DNA of 64,000 bases, taken from assembly GCA_020137815.1 (NCBI GenBank), contig CM035357.1, positions 2,217,020 to 2,281,019 of the forward strand, in the 5' to 3' direction. The stretch comes from Hormiphora californensis. Its lineage: Eukaryota; Ctenophora; Tentaculata; Cydippida; Pleurobrachiidae. Of this stretch, positions 52,480-63,040 are shown piece after piece. Numbering within the stretch: the first letter of the stretch is position 1; every line of letters starts with the position of its first letter. Under the pieces are notes generated by a model. The model was not told the DNA's origin. It did not search any database and worked only from the letters and a program-made list of their open reading frames with translations. A program made the translations under genes and the position numbers.

Positions 52480-54800
52480 TCTGTAGCCCCGTATTATAAA
52501 AGGGGAGAGGGGGAAAAAGGGGATAATAGGGGGAAAAACAAAAGTAAAAGGGTTCCCTCTCCTTCTCTCTATCTTTCTTTTTCCCCTCTTTTGCTATCAC
52601 CCTTTTTTTTTCTCTCTCCCCCCTTATTTCTCTTCCCCCTTTCTTTTCTTCAAAAAAAATGGGGAAAAAGGGGGGCTGATCTGAAAAAACTAAGAAAGCA
52701 AGTTTTTTACTCAGCCGCGTTATCCAACCCAAAAAACGACACTTTGAAATAAGTCCCCGGGGGGCCCCAAAAACAAAAAAAATAGAGAGAGAGAAGAGAG
52801 AGGGGAGAGAGGAGGGGGAAGAGAGAAGAGAGGGAGAGGAAGAGGGGAGAGAGGGAAGAGGAGAGGGGAGGGGAGAGAGAGGGGAGAGGAGAGAAAAGGA
52901 GAGGGGAAAGAGAGAAAAAGGGGGGAACAATTTTTAAAAAAATTTTGTGTGACAAAAAGAGAAACCCCTCTCAAAAAACCGGGCCCAATCAGTAAAAAGG
53001 GGGGGAAAGAAAAGCCTCCCCAAACCCAAATCAAAAAAAAATCGTATCTGCCTTTGGGCCCTTTGGAAATTTAAAAACCCCCCAAATTTAAAGGGGACTT
53101 TGGGTTTCCCCAAAATTAGGAAAACCCGGAAAGTTGAGAGGTACTCCCCCCAAAGGGTTTTACCTGAGTACAAGAATTTTACACACCATCAATAGTGGGG
53201 AAAAAAGGGAATTGGGGAAGTGGGGGGATAGTTTTTAAGTCAGTTTTTGGGATTTCCCCCCAAACCCCTCAGGGGAGCTCGCAATGAATTTTAAAATGGG
53301 GGTGGGGGAAGGGCCCACAAAAACAGTGAGAGATGGAATGAAAAGACATATTGAAAGAAAGAAATGGGGGGCGAGAAAAGAAATGAAGAAAAAAAAAGCC
53401 CAGAAAGAAAGGAAAAGGAAGCGAAAATGAAGGGGGGGAAAATGGGGGTGGTCAGAAATGCATGACTACGTGTGAGAAGAATTGACACGTTGGGAATTAT
53501 TCTTGTTAGGCCAAAGGGAATAACTTTTATAATGGGGCTCGTTTCTGAACTGTGAGCCTTGGAAAAAAACTGGAAAAATTAAATCAACAAAGTTGAAAAG
53601 CAAGCATGTTCATTTTCAATAAGAGAGAAGGGGGAGTAAAAAGTTTCCCAAACCTGATAAAGGTTTAAAATATGCCATGGAAGCCAAAATTGCTGAAAAC
53701 GGGGGAGGAGGGGGGGGTTCCCAAAAAAAAAGTATCAAATGGGGAAAAATTGAGAAGTTTTCGAGAAAAAAAAAAGAAATAAAAGTTTGGGCCCTTTGGG
53801 GGAAATTTTCCAATTTTATCGTTTTCCCAGAAAAATGATCTTGGGAGGAGGGGCGGCATGGTATTTTGGGGGGGTTTTTTTCGCTTTGGGAGTACCAGGT
53901 GTTTTTCGGGTATGGGAACTTTCCAAGTATGCGGGGGGGGAGAGGGGAGAGAGAGAGGGGCGAGGAGAGAGAAGGGGGAAGGGGAGGGGAGAGGGGGGAG
54001 GGGAGGAGCGGGGGAAGAGAGAGGAGGGGGAGAGGGGAAAACGGAAAAAAAAGTAAACTAGTAAGTACCCAAGGAGAGTGCAGTTTGTTGCCGGGCGTGG
54101 TTTTTGGGCCTCCCCGGGGTTAGTTTTGCGAGTACACAAAATACTTTTCCCTTTTTCCCCCCTCTTTTTTCTCTCTTTTCTCTCTTTTTTCTCTTTTTCC
54201 CCCTTTCCCCTTTTTCTCTTCCCCGGGGGCAGATCTGATTTGATCGGAGTAGCTCTCAACGGACAATCATAAAAAACCAAGAGCAAACCCGGGGGGGACC
54301 AAAAATGGGGGGCAGAGAAAAAAAAAAAAGGGGGGGGGGCCCAACACGAAATAAAAACGGGAGAGGATTAAAAAACCCCGGAAAAAGGGGAGAAAATAAA
54401 GATAAGGAACGGTTATGGTTTAAGAGTGAAGTGAATTCAATTTTAAAAAAAAAAAAACTTGAAAAAAGAAAAGAACCCTTTAGAAAAAACCAAAGAAGGA
54501 AAGGGAAAGAGGGAAGTAAAAAGAGGGGGGTATGCCAAAAAAGGGGCCCTTTTTCCAAATAACAAAACCCAAAACCCGAGGAAAGGTAAAATGAAAAAGG
54601 GAAAAAAGGGGGGGGGGGGGGGAGAGGGGAGGAAGGTGCTTGGTGGTGTGGGGAAAAAGTTTTTTGGGGGGGTGAGGGGAAAATAGTATGGGGGGGGGTT
54701 GGGTGGGTTGTAACTGAGGGGGGGTGATAAACATGTTTACCCCCGGCTTTTCACAAAAGGGGAAAAAAAAGGCAGGGAAACGTAATTTCACTGTGAGAGG
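52480..54800. other. Low-quality assembly stretch with inflated base runs
   Basis: The sequence is dominated by runs of 3-8 identical bases (such as GGGGCCCC, AAATTTAAA, TTTGGGTTTCCCC, and 14 G in a row near 54,610), unlike the rest of the window. Normal texture returns near 54,800. This looks like gap filling with homopolymer errors, so no frame here should be trusted. Confidence 0.7.
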
Positions 54801-55285
54801 GTTTATACTAACTAGTAGTATGGGTGTGAAGAACTCAGTTGGCCGAGGGGAGGGGTAGCTAGCTACCAAGTAGTAGCTGGTAAAATATCTCCAAAGGCCA
54901 TGACTCAAAAGGCCCGCCTTACAACTTAAGAAGCGAATATATATATATATCAAAGATGTTCCAATATTGTTATGTTCTAACCTTCGGAGCGCACAAACAG
55001 AGGGTCGATCGCTAGGCAAGTTCAATATATTGGGTGAAATGGTTCTGTGATGTTCCTGCAGGTCGAGAGCCAATAGATCCATTTGGACGTTTCCCGTTTT
55101 AACAAACAATTGGCAAAGGAACAAAGCCAATATTATATGGGAAACACCATGATACTACGCGTGGCTAAATATTACAGAACAAGCCGGCCTGAGGACAAAG
55201 GCCTCCGTGGGCATGTTACAAGGGGTGTTGAAAAAGGGCTTCCCAGCTCCTTTTCACCTTCTCTCTCGTTCCTTTTGTGTCCTAA

Positions 55286-55322
<37 letters not shown>

Positions 55323-55419
55323 GGGGAAATGTTGCAAACGGGAAGCCGGAGAACAACCTTTGGGTGAGTAGTACCCTACTTTTATCAATTACTCTCTCCT
55401 TCTCTCAGTCCTTCTCTTT

Positions 55420-55475
<56 letters not shown>

Positions 55476-56592
55476 TCTTCTCTATTTCTCTCTCTCTCTC
55501 TCTCTTTCTTCGTTGTATGTCGAACTTGATATCATGTGAATGAATATGTAACATGTCACCGCTGATAGACACTTTAGAATCGGTTCATCACAAACAAGGG
55601 TAGATGGATGGGTGGGTAAAGAAGTAGAGAGAACTGCATCAAATGACAGATAAATCAACTGCATCAATGACAGATCAAGAGATATTATAATCAAACTATA
55701 TCAGATAGGATATAGATCAGTCATCAGATAGATCCTAGAGGGGCAGACTGGAGCCTAACAAGATGAGGAGATGAAAATGGGGCGCCAGACAAACGATCAG
55801 AGCTCAAAACAAAGGGGGAAGTGAGGGTCCAATACCTCACTACACCTTTTTATACACTTTCGCTCATACGTTTTGGCCCCCATCTCCCTAACTCTCTCTC
55901 TCCAACCTCTCTCTTCTCTCTCTCTCTCTCTCTGCTCTCTCTCTCCTCTCATCTCTCTCTCTGCTCTCTCTCTCCTCTCTTCCTCTCTCCTTACGGACAA
56001 CGTTACGACGGAGCCATCACGTGACTTCTACACAGTTTAAGGACGTGGGGAAAAAAAGAGAGAGGATACGGATAGAGGTGGAGTGGGAGAGGGATTTACA
56101 AAAGACTAGAGAGATACAGAAGACTGAGAGAGAGGGGGAAGAGGAGCTGGGGGAAGAGAAGGTGGAAGTTAAGGGGGGGTACTGGTAATTGGGTCTCTCA
56201 TGGAAGTGTGTACGTAACGTCGGAGCCCAGTGTCCTCCCTCCCTCTCTCTCCCTCCCTCTCCAAAGTCATACACAGCACTCAACAACAATGGTCCAGCAT
56301 CGAGCAGTTTGGTAATTTGGGTCCGACACCCCAACAATTACAGGCATTGGGGGGGGGGACATTACCAGACACAGCTGTGACATATGAAACCAGACACCCG
56401 ACTGGTAGCCAACTCCAGTAATCGGTAATCAATAAAACCCTCACGTAGAAGAGCGAGAGGAGAGAAGGAGAGGAGAGAGAGAGAAGAGAGAGAAGAGAAC
56501 GAGAGAGGAAAACACAGTAAAGTAGAGAGATGGAAGGTCGAGAAGGGAGGATTGTAGAGTAACGAACCTAAGGACGGCAGAAAGTTTTTCTT

Positions 56593-56692
56593 NNNNNNNN
56601 NNNNNNNNNNNNNNNNNNNNNNNNNNNNNNNNNNNNNNNNNNNNNNNNNNNNNNNNNNNNNNNNNNNNNNNNNNNNNNNNNNNNNNNNNNNN
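56593..56692. other. Assembly gap (100 N)
   Basis: Exactly 100 N, a conventional size for a gap of unknown length. Confidence 0.99.
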
Positions 56693-56772
56693 AAAGAAGA
56701 GACATCGGGTGAATTTTTAAGCATTGACCTACAACATGACTTCCCACTATATGTCAATCTCCCCCCTCTCTA

Positions 56773-56775
<3 letters not shown>

Positions 56776-56840
<65 letters not shown>
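56776..56840. repeat. (CT)n microsatellite
   Basis: CT run with one TA interruption, directly after the WW exon region on the plus strand. Confidence 0.93.
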
Positions 56841-56844
<4 letters not shown>

Positions 56845-56934
56845 CTCCCCCATGTAATCTAGCCCGACCCCTCCCATACAGTTCAAAGGTAAAACAACAA
56901 ATACATAAATTATGCACATATTAAATTTCCTTAC

Positions 56935-58121
56935 TTCCATGTTTGGATGTCTTTGCGGAGTGAAATTGGAGGGCAACCAGGCGAGGATCTGCCCACGTTG
57001 TGGAACCATCGTTGTGACTGAGGGAGATTGTGTTATTGGAAGCGGGGCTGAGGGAGGGAGATTGTTCATTGTGTCAAACAGGTTAAATGTTTAGCGTTCT
57101 TTTGTTAAAAATCAGTGAGACAGGGTCGAGCAAGGGAAGGTTTAGGGTCTCGAGATATTTTGAGGTCTCGGAATATATCGAGAGGTCTAACCAACAGGAG
57201 ATGTTGGAGGAGAACAAAACCAACTTGATATATAACACAAGTATAACAACCTACTTGATGAAATATTTCTGGCCGTATTGTGTGTACGCTACCTCCCATC
57301 CCGGTGGTAGTTTACCAAGCTGTCTCGGTCCCAACTGTTTACCCTGCTGGCGTGACGTCATCCTGAAGTCGAAGAAAGGGAGAGGTTTGTATGACGTCAT
57401 GAGAGGTTTGTATGACGTCATGAGAGGTTTGTAATATGACGTCATCCTGATGTAGAGTGATTGTTAGGAGGAAATAATGTTACAGACTGATTGCTAGGAA
57501 GTGGGAAAGTAATATTATTATTGGAGGATGTAGCCACAATGGACCACCAAAACAGGCTAAAAACACGACAAATCACCACCTAAACACCACCCAAATAGGT
57601 TCAAAAACACACGAGATAACGGAAGGCTGAAAACAACAAACTGACATGTAATTCCTAATGAGGTATCGAAGTACTAAATGTTCAGAATTGCATTTCCTAT
57701 ACTGTGTGAGTACTTAAACAACACTGCAGTGTGTGACAGCTGTCAAACCTTAGTAGAGTTGTTACTTTGCTGGTGATTGGGGAATGGGGAATAAGAGTTT
57801 CCGGGTGCAAAACAAGATTAATTTACGGTGCACTCAAGACTTGAAAGTTAAATAATAAGCAGATAATTATGAGAACCTTAAATTTTGGTTTTAAACGATC
57901 AATAAAATATTCGAATAACGTATTCATGGAATCCAACCACTACATTTAGACTCACATTGTCGGATCGTAAGGATCAGGTTTTGGTGTTCCATATTTAAAG
58001 GAACCGTTTATACTGGACTCCAAAAGAAGCCCGCTCCGTTCCATCTCAGAAAACTCTTGCTCGCTCACAAACTGATAATCAACCCCAGGACTCTCGTCAA
58101 CACGTGGCGGTCTTGTTGTGC
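56935..58121 (-). CDS. MAGI scaffold protein, 5' part: guanylate-kinase-like and WW exons
   Basis: Exon 58121..57956 encodes a guanylate-kinase-like segment (TTRPPRVDE, GVDYQFVSEQEFSEMERSG, LLLESS, YGTPKP) that closely follows MAGI1-3. Exon 57362..57255 joins in phase (AT|G) and starts a WW domain (LPPGWEVAYTQYGQKYFI). Exon 57017..56935 completes it (NHNDGSTTWADPRL), joined by AA|T. The WW domain has both tryptophans. The gene continues on both sides: the exon at 58121 needs earlier exons (PDZ0 and the start of GUK), not found up to 64,000. WW domains of MAGI bind PPxY ligands; the GUK domain is a protein-binding, catalytically inactive fold. I assign these exons and the downstream PDZ exons to one gene by order, strand and family, across a gap. 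The intron upstream of the GUK exon carries the nested transposons. Confidence 0.85.
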
Positions 58122-58125
58122 CTAG

Positions 58126-58306
58126 TAGCATAGGGGAGGAAGTGGTTAGTTGCCTAGCAACATGGGGAGGGGGTTAGTTGCCTAGCAACATGGGGAGGGG
58201 GTTAGTTGCCTAGCAACATGGAGGAAGGGGTTAGTTGCCTAGCAACATGGAGGAAGGGGTTAGTTGCCTAGCAACATGGAGGAAGGGGTTAGTTGCCTAG
58301 CAACAT
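58126..58306 (-). repeat. 27-30-bp minisatellite derived from the MAGI GUK acceptor
   Basis: Six copies of GTTAGTTGCCTAGCAACAT plus a GGAGGAAGG-like spacer start right beside the acceptor of the exon at 58121. On the coding strand each unit reads as CTAAC, a C/T tract, then TTGCTAG, i.e. branch point, pyrimidine tract and AG. Three further copies and a partial one continue at 60669-60765, on the far side of the inserted transposon. Confidence 0.85.
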
Positions 58307-60668
58307 CAGGAAACGACCGAACCGGGTTTTTTTCCACCGAACCGAACCGAACCGAATTTGAAAAACTTTTTTACCGAACCGAACCGAACCGAACCGAACC
58401 GAATTTCGGTAATCGAACCGAACCGAACCATACAAAACTTTTTCTGTATAAATGTTTCTCTAAAAAGTCATGGAGAGCACCGATCAAGGTATTGAGAATC
58501 ATTCTCTGAAATTTTGTTAAAAAATGTTTGAAAAAATTTCAAAGTCAATTTTGTGAAAAAAATTTCAAAGTCAATTTTATCGTAAATTTTCTATGTCAAT
58601 TTTTGCGTACGAATCGTGTTTCGAATCGGCAATGCTATACGGGAATGGTATTGCTAATTAGCAGGATTAAACGAACCATGATCTGAATCGTGTCTCTCTA
58701 AATTTCCTAATTAGATTTGATGGGGGATCACGTATCAGCACAATCCATCTCGGACCCACTAATTACCAACATCACTCCCGTTTAGCATTGTCGATTAGAA
58801 ACACGATTCGTATACCATAATTTACTTAAAATATTTTTCACAAAAAAAATTTCACATAATTTCAGGTAATGATTCTCAATACCTTGATCGATGCTCTCCA
58901 TGAATTTTTAGAGAAACATTTAATTTTGTGAAAAAACTTTGTAAAATATTTCAAAAAGTCAATTTCGGAAAAAAAATATATGTCAATTTTGCCGTACGAA
59001 TCGTAGTAAGGGAATTAAGGGCCGTGACTGGGAAAAAATTCGCAACAAGCTAATTCCTTCACCAATGTGTCCCTAAGGGTCTCCACTAAGCCCCCAGAAA
59101 AGTGTAACACGCTGCCGGGTGTGCAACATGGTCATTTCCGGGTAGGCGTGGTACCTGTGTTTTGAGGCTAAGACTAAAAACGTAAATACCCTTAGAAAAG
59201 GAGTAGAGACAAAATCAAGGACAGTAAAATGTTCAGCGTCCTCGCATTAGTGGGGGTAGGTGCTGGAATTAAGTCTCTATCTCATCTGGTTAATTAGATA
59301 ATTGGATGATTAGGTTTGCGCATAACCGTTTTTTGGCTGTATGGCTATAGCCACTTAGGAATGGTTTAGAGACATTTCATTGGTGCCATTTTGTTCAGAA
59401 AAAAAATTTAATCCTAAGAAGTTGTGTAAAATATTAAGGCATATCTCTTACCGTTTTGGCGTTATTAGATTTCAAAGTAGGCCAAATCAGCCGAAAATGC
59501 CCAATAATGAGTTAATTGGCCTACTTTGACCGCAAATAACGCCAAAACGGTACGAGATAGGTCCTAAATTTTTACACAATTCTTAGTTTAAAATTTTTTT
59601 CTGAACAAAATGGCATGTATGAAAAGTCTCTAAACCATTCCTAAGTGGCTATAGCCATACAGCCAAAAAACGGTTATGCGCAAACCTAATTATCCAACTA
59701 TCTAATTAACCAGATGAGATAGAGACTTAATTACAGCACCTACCCCCACTAATGCGAGGACGCTGAACATTTTAGTGTCCTTGATTTTGTCTCTACTCCT
59801 TTTCTAAGGGATATTTACGTTTTTAGTCTTAGCCTCAAAACACAGGTACCACGCCTACCCGGAAATGACCATGTTGCACACCCGGCAGCGTGTTACACTT
59901 TTCTGGGGGCTTAGTGGAGACCCTTAGGGACACATTGGTGAAGGAATTAGCTTGTTGCGAATTTTTTCCCAATCAGGGCCGAAATCTGCCAATAATTCCC
60001 TTACTATCGTGTTGCGAATCGGTGATGCTATGCGGCAGTGCTCTCGCTAATTAGCAGGATTTATTGAAACATGAATCGCTTCCCCTAAACTTCCTAATCA
60101 GATTTGATGGGGGATCACGTATCAGCATAATCCATCTCGGACCCACTAATTAGCAACATCACTCCCGCTTAGCAATACCGATTCGAAACACGATTCGTAC
60201 GCAAAAATTGACATAGAAAATTTTCCATAAAATTGACTTTGAAATATTTTCCAAACTTTTTTACAAAATTTCAGAGAATGATTCTTAACACCTTGATCGG
60301 TGCTCTCCATGAATTTTTTGAAAAAAAAGTTTCTGAATTTGTTGACCCTCTCATGAGGACACGATTCGACGGGAAGTCAGGTATCAAATCAATCCATATC
60401 GAACCCGCTAACTAGCGAAATCATTTCCACATAGCACCACCGATTCGAAATAGGGTTAATACGGCGAAATTGACATTGAAATCCATACAATTTTCGTGAA
60501 ATAATTGGAAAATTTTGCATGAAAAAGCCCGATTTCTGGGCATTTTCTGACCAAAAAATTCGGTGGTTCGGCCAAAATTTCCTACCGAACCGAACCGAAC
60601 CGAACCGCCCAAAAAACACCGAATTTCCGAACCGAACCGAACCGAACCGAATATTCGGTCGCTTCCTG
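58307..60668. mobile_element. 2.36-kb hAT-like element inserted in the minisatellite
   Basis: Ends are CAGGAAACGACCGAA and, read inward, CAGGAAGCGACCGAA. The 8-bp AGCAACAT repeats on both sides (58299-58306 and 60669-60676). Near each end are arrays of the pentamer CCGAA. Inside are several copies, direct and inverted, of a roughly 250-bp module (marker CATGGAGAGCACCGATCAAGG) around a central nested element. No transposase frame is left, so it is non-autonomous. Confidence 0.85.
59006..60004. mobile_element. 999-bp palindromic element nested in the hAT-like element, TA target duplication
   Basis: Ends GTAAGGGAATTA and TAATTCCCTTAC with TA on each side (59004-59005 and 60005-60006). The two halves are near-perfect inverted copies for almost their whole length (about 480 bp each), with a spacer of about 30 bp around 59,485-59,517. 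The TA target points to the Tc1/mariner or a related superfamily. No coding frame is present. Confidence 0.85.
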
Positions 60669-60765
60669 AGCAACATGGAGGAAGGGGTTAGTTGCCTAGC
60701 AACATGGGGGAAGGGGTTAGTTGCCTAGCAACATGGAGGAAGGGGTTAGTTGCCTAGCAACATTA
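60669..60765 (-). repeat. Distal part of the splice-acceptor minisatellite
   Basis: One partial and three full units identical in type to 58126-58306, showing that the array was split by the insertion. Confidence 0.85.
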
Positions 60766-61630
60766 TGTAGAGAATATGGGGAAAACGTAAGATATTTATT
60801 CTAGTTAGGAACCACCATACTATCGTATACATTAGCTAACTTAGTTAGTTAGTATCTATAAAGTCAACTGCAAGCTGATGATGACGTGTAACAGTGAAAC
60901 ACAGTACAGCTTGGCAGAGTTGGGAAATAGAGAGAGAGGCTACTACTACAGCCTTTCTATTGGAAACACACTCTAATGGAGTTTGGACAGGTTTTTTAGA
61001 GAAAATGTAATTATGACAGCTAGAAATGTTTCTATAGCGACTCGGATTATAGGACATCCTGCACAATATATTTTATATGGTAATTCATTATGAGACTGAG
61101 AGGAAACTAAATTCAACGTTAGGTAGAGCACAGATACAACAAATTAGGTCATATTTTGTTGAGCCAAGTCATATTAGGGAAGTTTGAATTGTTCATACTT
61201 CACTTTCAAGTGACTCAAAGTAGCAGCCATAAACTTTGAGGTGTTCTCTCAACAAGTACAGACGTACAGGCGGCGTCATGAGACAGCACGAAAAGCTTTG
61301 AAATGGGATATAGGGCACCTGACATGTTCTAGATGTTTTTCAGACAGGTCACATATATACTGAGGTGACAAAATTAAGAAACAACAAAGAGTGCAAAAAT
61401 TGAAAGGCGGACGGAGGAAGATGCCGAATATGTTTAGTCAGAAATATGATTATCTTATTGAGCTAGCAAGTCCGTCGTCTAGTCTTTAGTCGGAGTCTTA
61501 TAGGACATTTATAACGACATTTAAGCGGTCAACTAATACTGAGAGGAAGAGATGCAATAATAATGTGCGCTTAAGTCATCTGAGACTCATGTTATATGGT
61601 ACATATTGTAATATATGTACATTTATCCCT

Positions 61631-61673
<43 letters not shown>

Positions 61674-61950
61674 CCCCTCTCTCCCCCCCCTCTCTCTCTC
61701 TGCCTGACTCTTATCGAAAGCTTGGGATGTTGGACACCTGCTGAGCAACCCACATACGAGGGTTCAACAAGAACAGTGGCATATTATATGTACCTATATG
61801 GAGAGACGGAGAGACATATTTAGAATGGTAATGATAGAGACAGGTATATTGAGTAAAATATAGCGAGATAGAATAGACAGAAAAGGTAGCACAGGATTCA
61901 GCATGACGATAGCATAAATCCCACATGTTTTATAGGGATTACAACAATCA

Positions 61951-61952
<2 letters not shown>

Positions 61953-62037
<85 letters not shown>

Positions 62038-62051
62038 GAGAGAGAGAGAGA
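61953..62051. repeat. (GA)n microsatellite
   Basis: Nearly 100 bp of GA with one GG interruption; the longest GA-orientation microsatellite in the window. Confidence 0.95.
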
Positions 62052-62968
62052 AAAGCGAGGGGGATGGAAAATAGACAACGCACACGTGACGGAGAAAAAT
62101 ATGGATAGCTAGGAAAAGAGAGATAGAATGAGAGTGAGGTGGTAATATGAGCAGCTCATGAACGCTCTAAGAGAGATAGAGAGATAGATAGATAGAGATG
62201 GAGAGAGATAGTATGATCACAAATAGCATTAACTGTGTGCATATGCTAATGAGCTCCCTTTCTCATCCTCCTAAAGACTCTCCCTCCCCCTGCTCTCTCT
62301 CGGTGCGGAAATGAAGAGACAGGAATAGTAGCACAACAACAGATCCTCTCCTCTCTTCTTCTCTCCTCCATTCTCCTCTCCCTCTGGAACTGTAGATGAT
62401 GCTGTAATAGCACAACAACAGGAGCCTCTCCGATCCTGCTCTCCTCTCTTGGGTCTCCTTCTCTTTATCTGCTGCAGTGGAACTATGTAGATACTGCTGT
62501 AATGCAGCTAGTAGATGCAGCACATTAAAGAGAGAGAACAGAGTAGGCATTTTCTTGAAAAATTATCTAGGTAGATGGTAAAGTAGCACATCTGCAGACC
62601 TCCTTCTCATTTTCATGTGTCTAGATGGCAGATGCTGCTCTAATAATATGACACAATATCAGTTCTCTGTTCTGTACTCTTCTCCAACTCTATCGTCAGC
62701 TCCAATTATATAGGACGTGTGATCAGATAGTACCCTCAGCACGAGGTGTGGCAGTCCGTTGACAGACTCAACAAAAGAATGATGGATTGCGATGTATGAA
62801 ATGAGAGAAGGATATGGAGAGAGGTAAAGAAGGAGAGAAAGAGAGGAGCTGAACTGTTTAAACTGGGTAAGCCATGGACAATCTTGGAAATGATATGACA
62901 CAAGTCACAATGAATGTACACACACATATTTATGGAATGAAGGGGGAATGTGAGATGAAGGGAGAGGG

Positions 62969-62970
<2 letters not shown>

Positions 62971-63034
<64 letters not shown>
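62971..63034. repeat. (GA)n microsatellite
   Basis: About 32 pure GA units. Confidence 0.95.

Positions 63035-63040
<6 letters not shown>

Larger units (their letters stand above)
48382..56934. other. Large MAGI intron region with repeats and poor-quality sequence
   Basis: The phase of the flanking exons (1 at 56935, 2 before 48381) requires at least one further exon here, and a second WW domain is expected, but I could not find it. The interval contains GA/CT microsatellites at 48,555-48,600, 49,638-49,688, 50,253-50,338, 51,690-51,755, 52,103-52,200, 55,290-55,320, 55,426-55,500 and 56,776-56,840. It also has a duplicated block (48,711 and 49,190), a stretch with abnormal base runs (52,480-54,800) and an assembly gap. 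Confidence 0.6.

Noticed and set aside
54480-55130. 216-residue minus-strand open frame
   Set aside because: It overlaps the poor-quality block with inflated base runs and has no recognisable protein similarity.
56189-56421. Overlapping plus-strand frames with Gln/Pro-rich products
   Set aside because: Low complexity, next to the assembly gap, no splice context; could be chance.
56912-57094. Plus-strand frame with CxxC-like ICPRCG, looking like a zinc ribbon
   Set aside because: It is the antisense of the MAGI WW exon 57017..56935, which has matching phase and splice sites.
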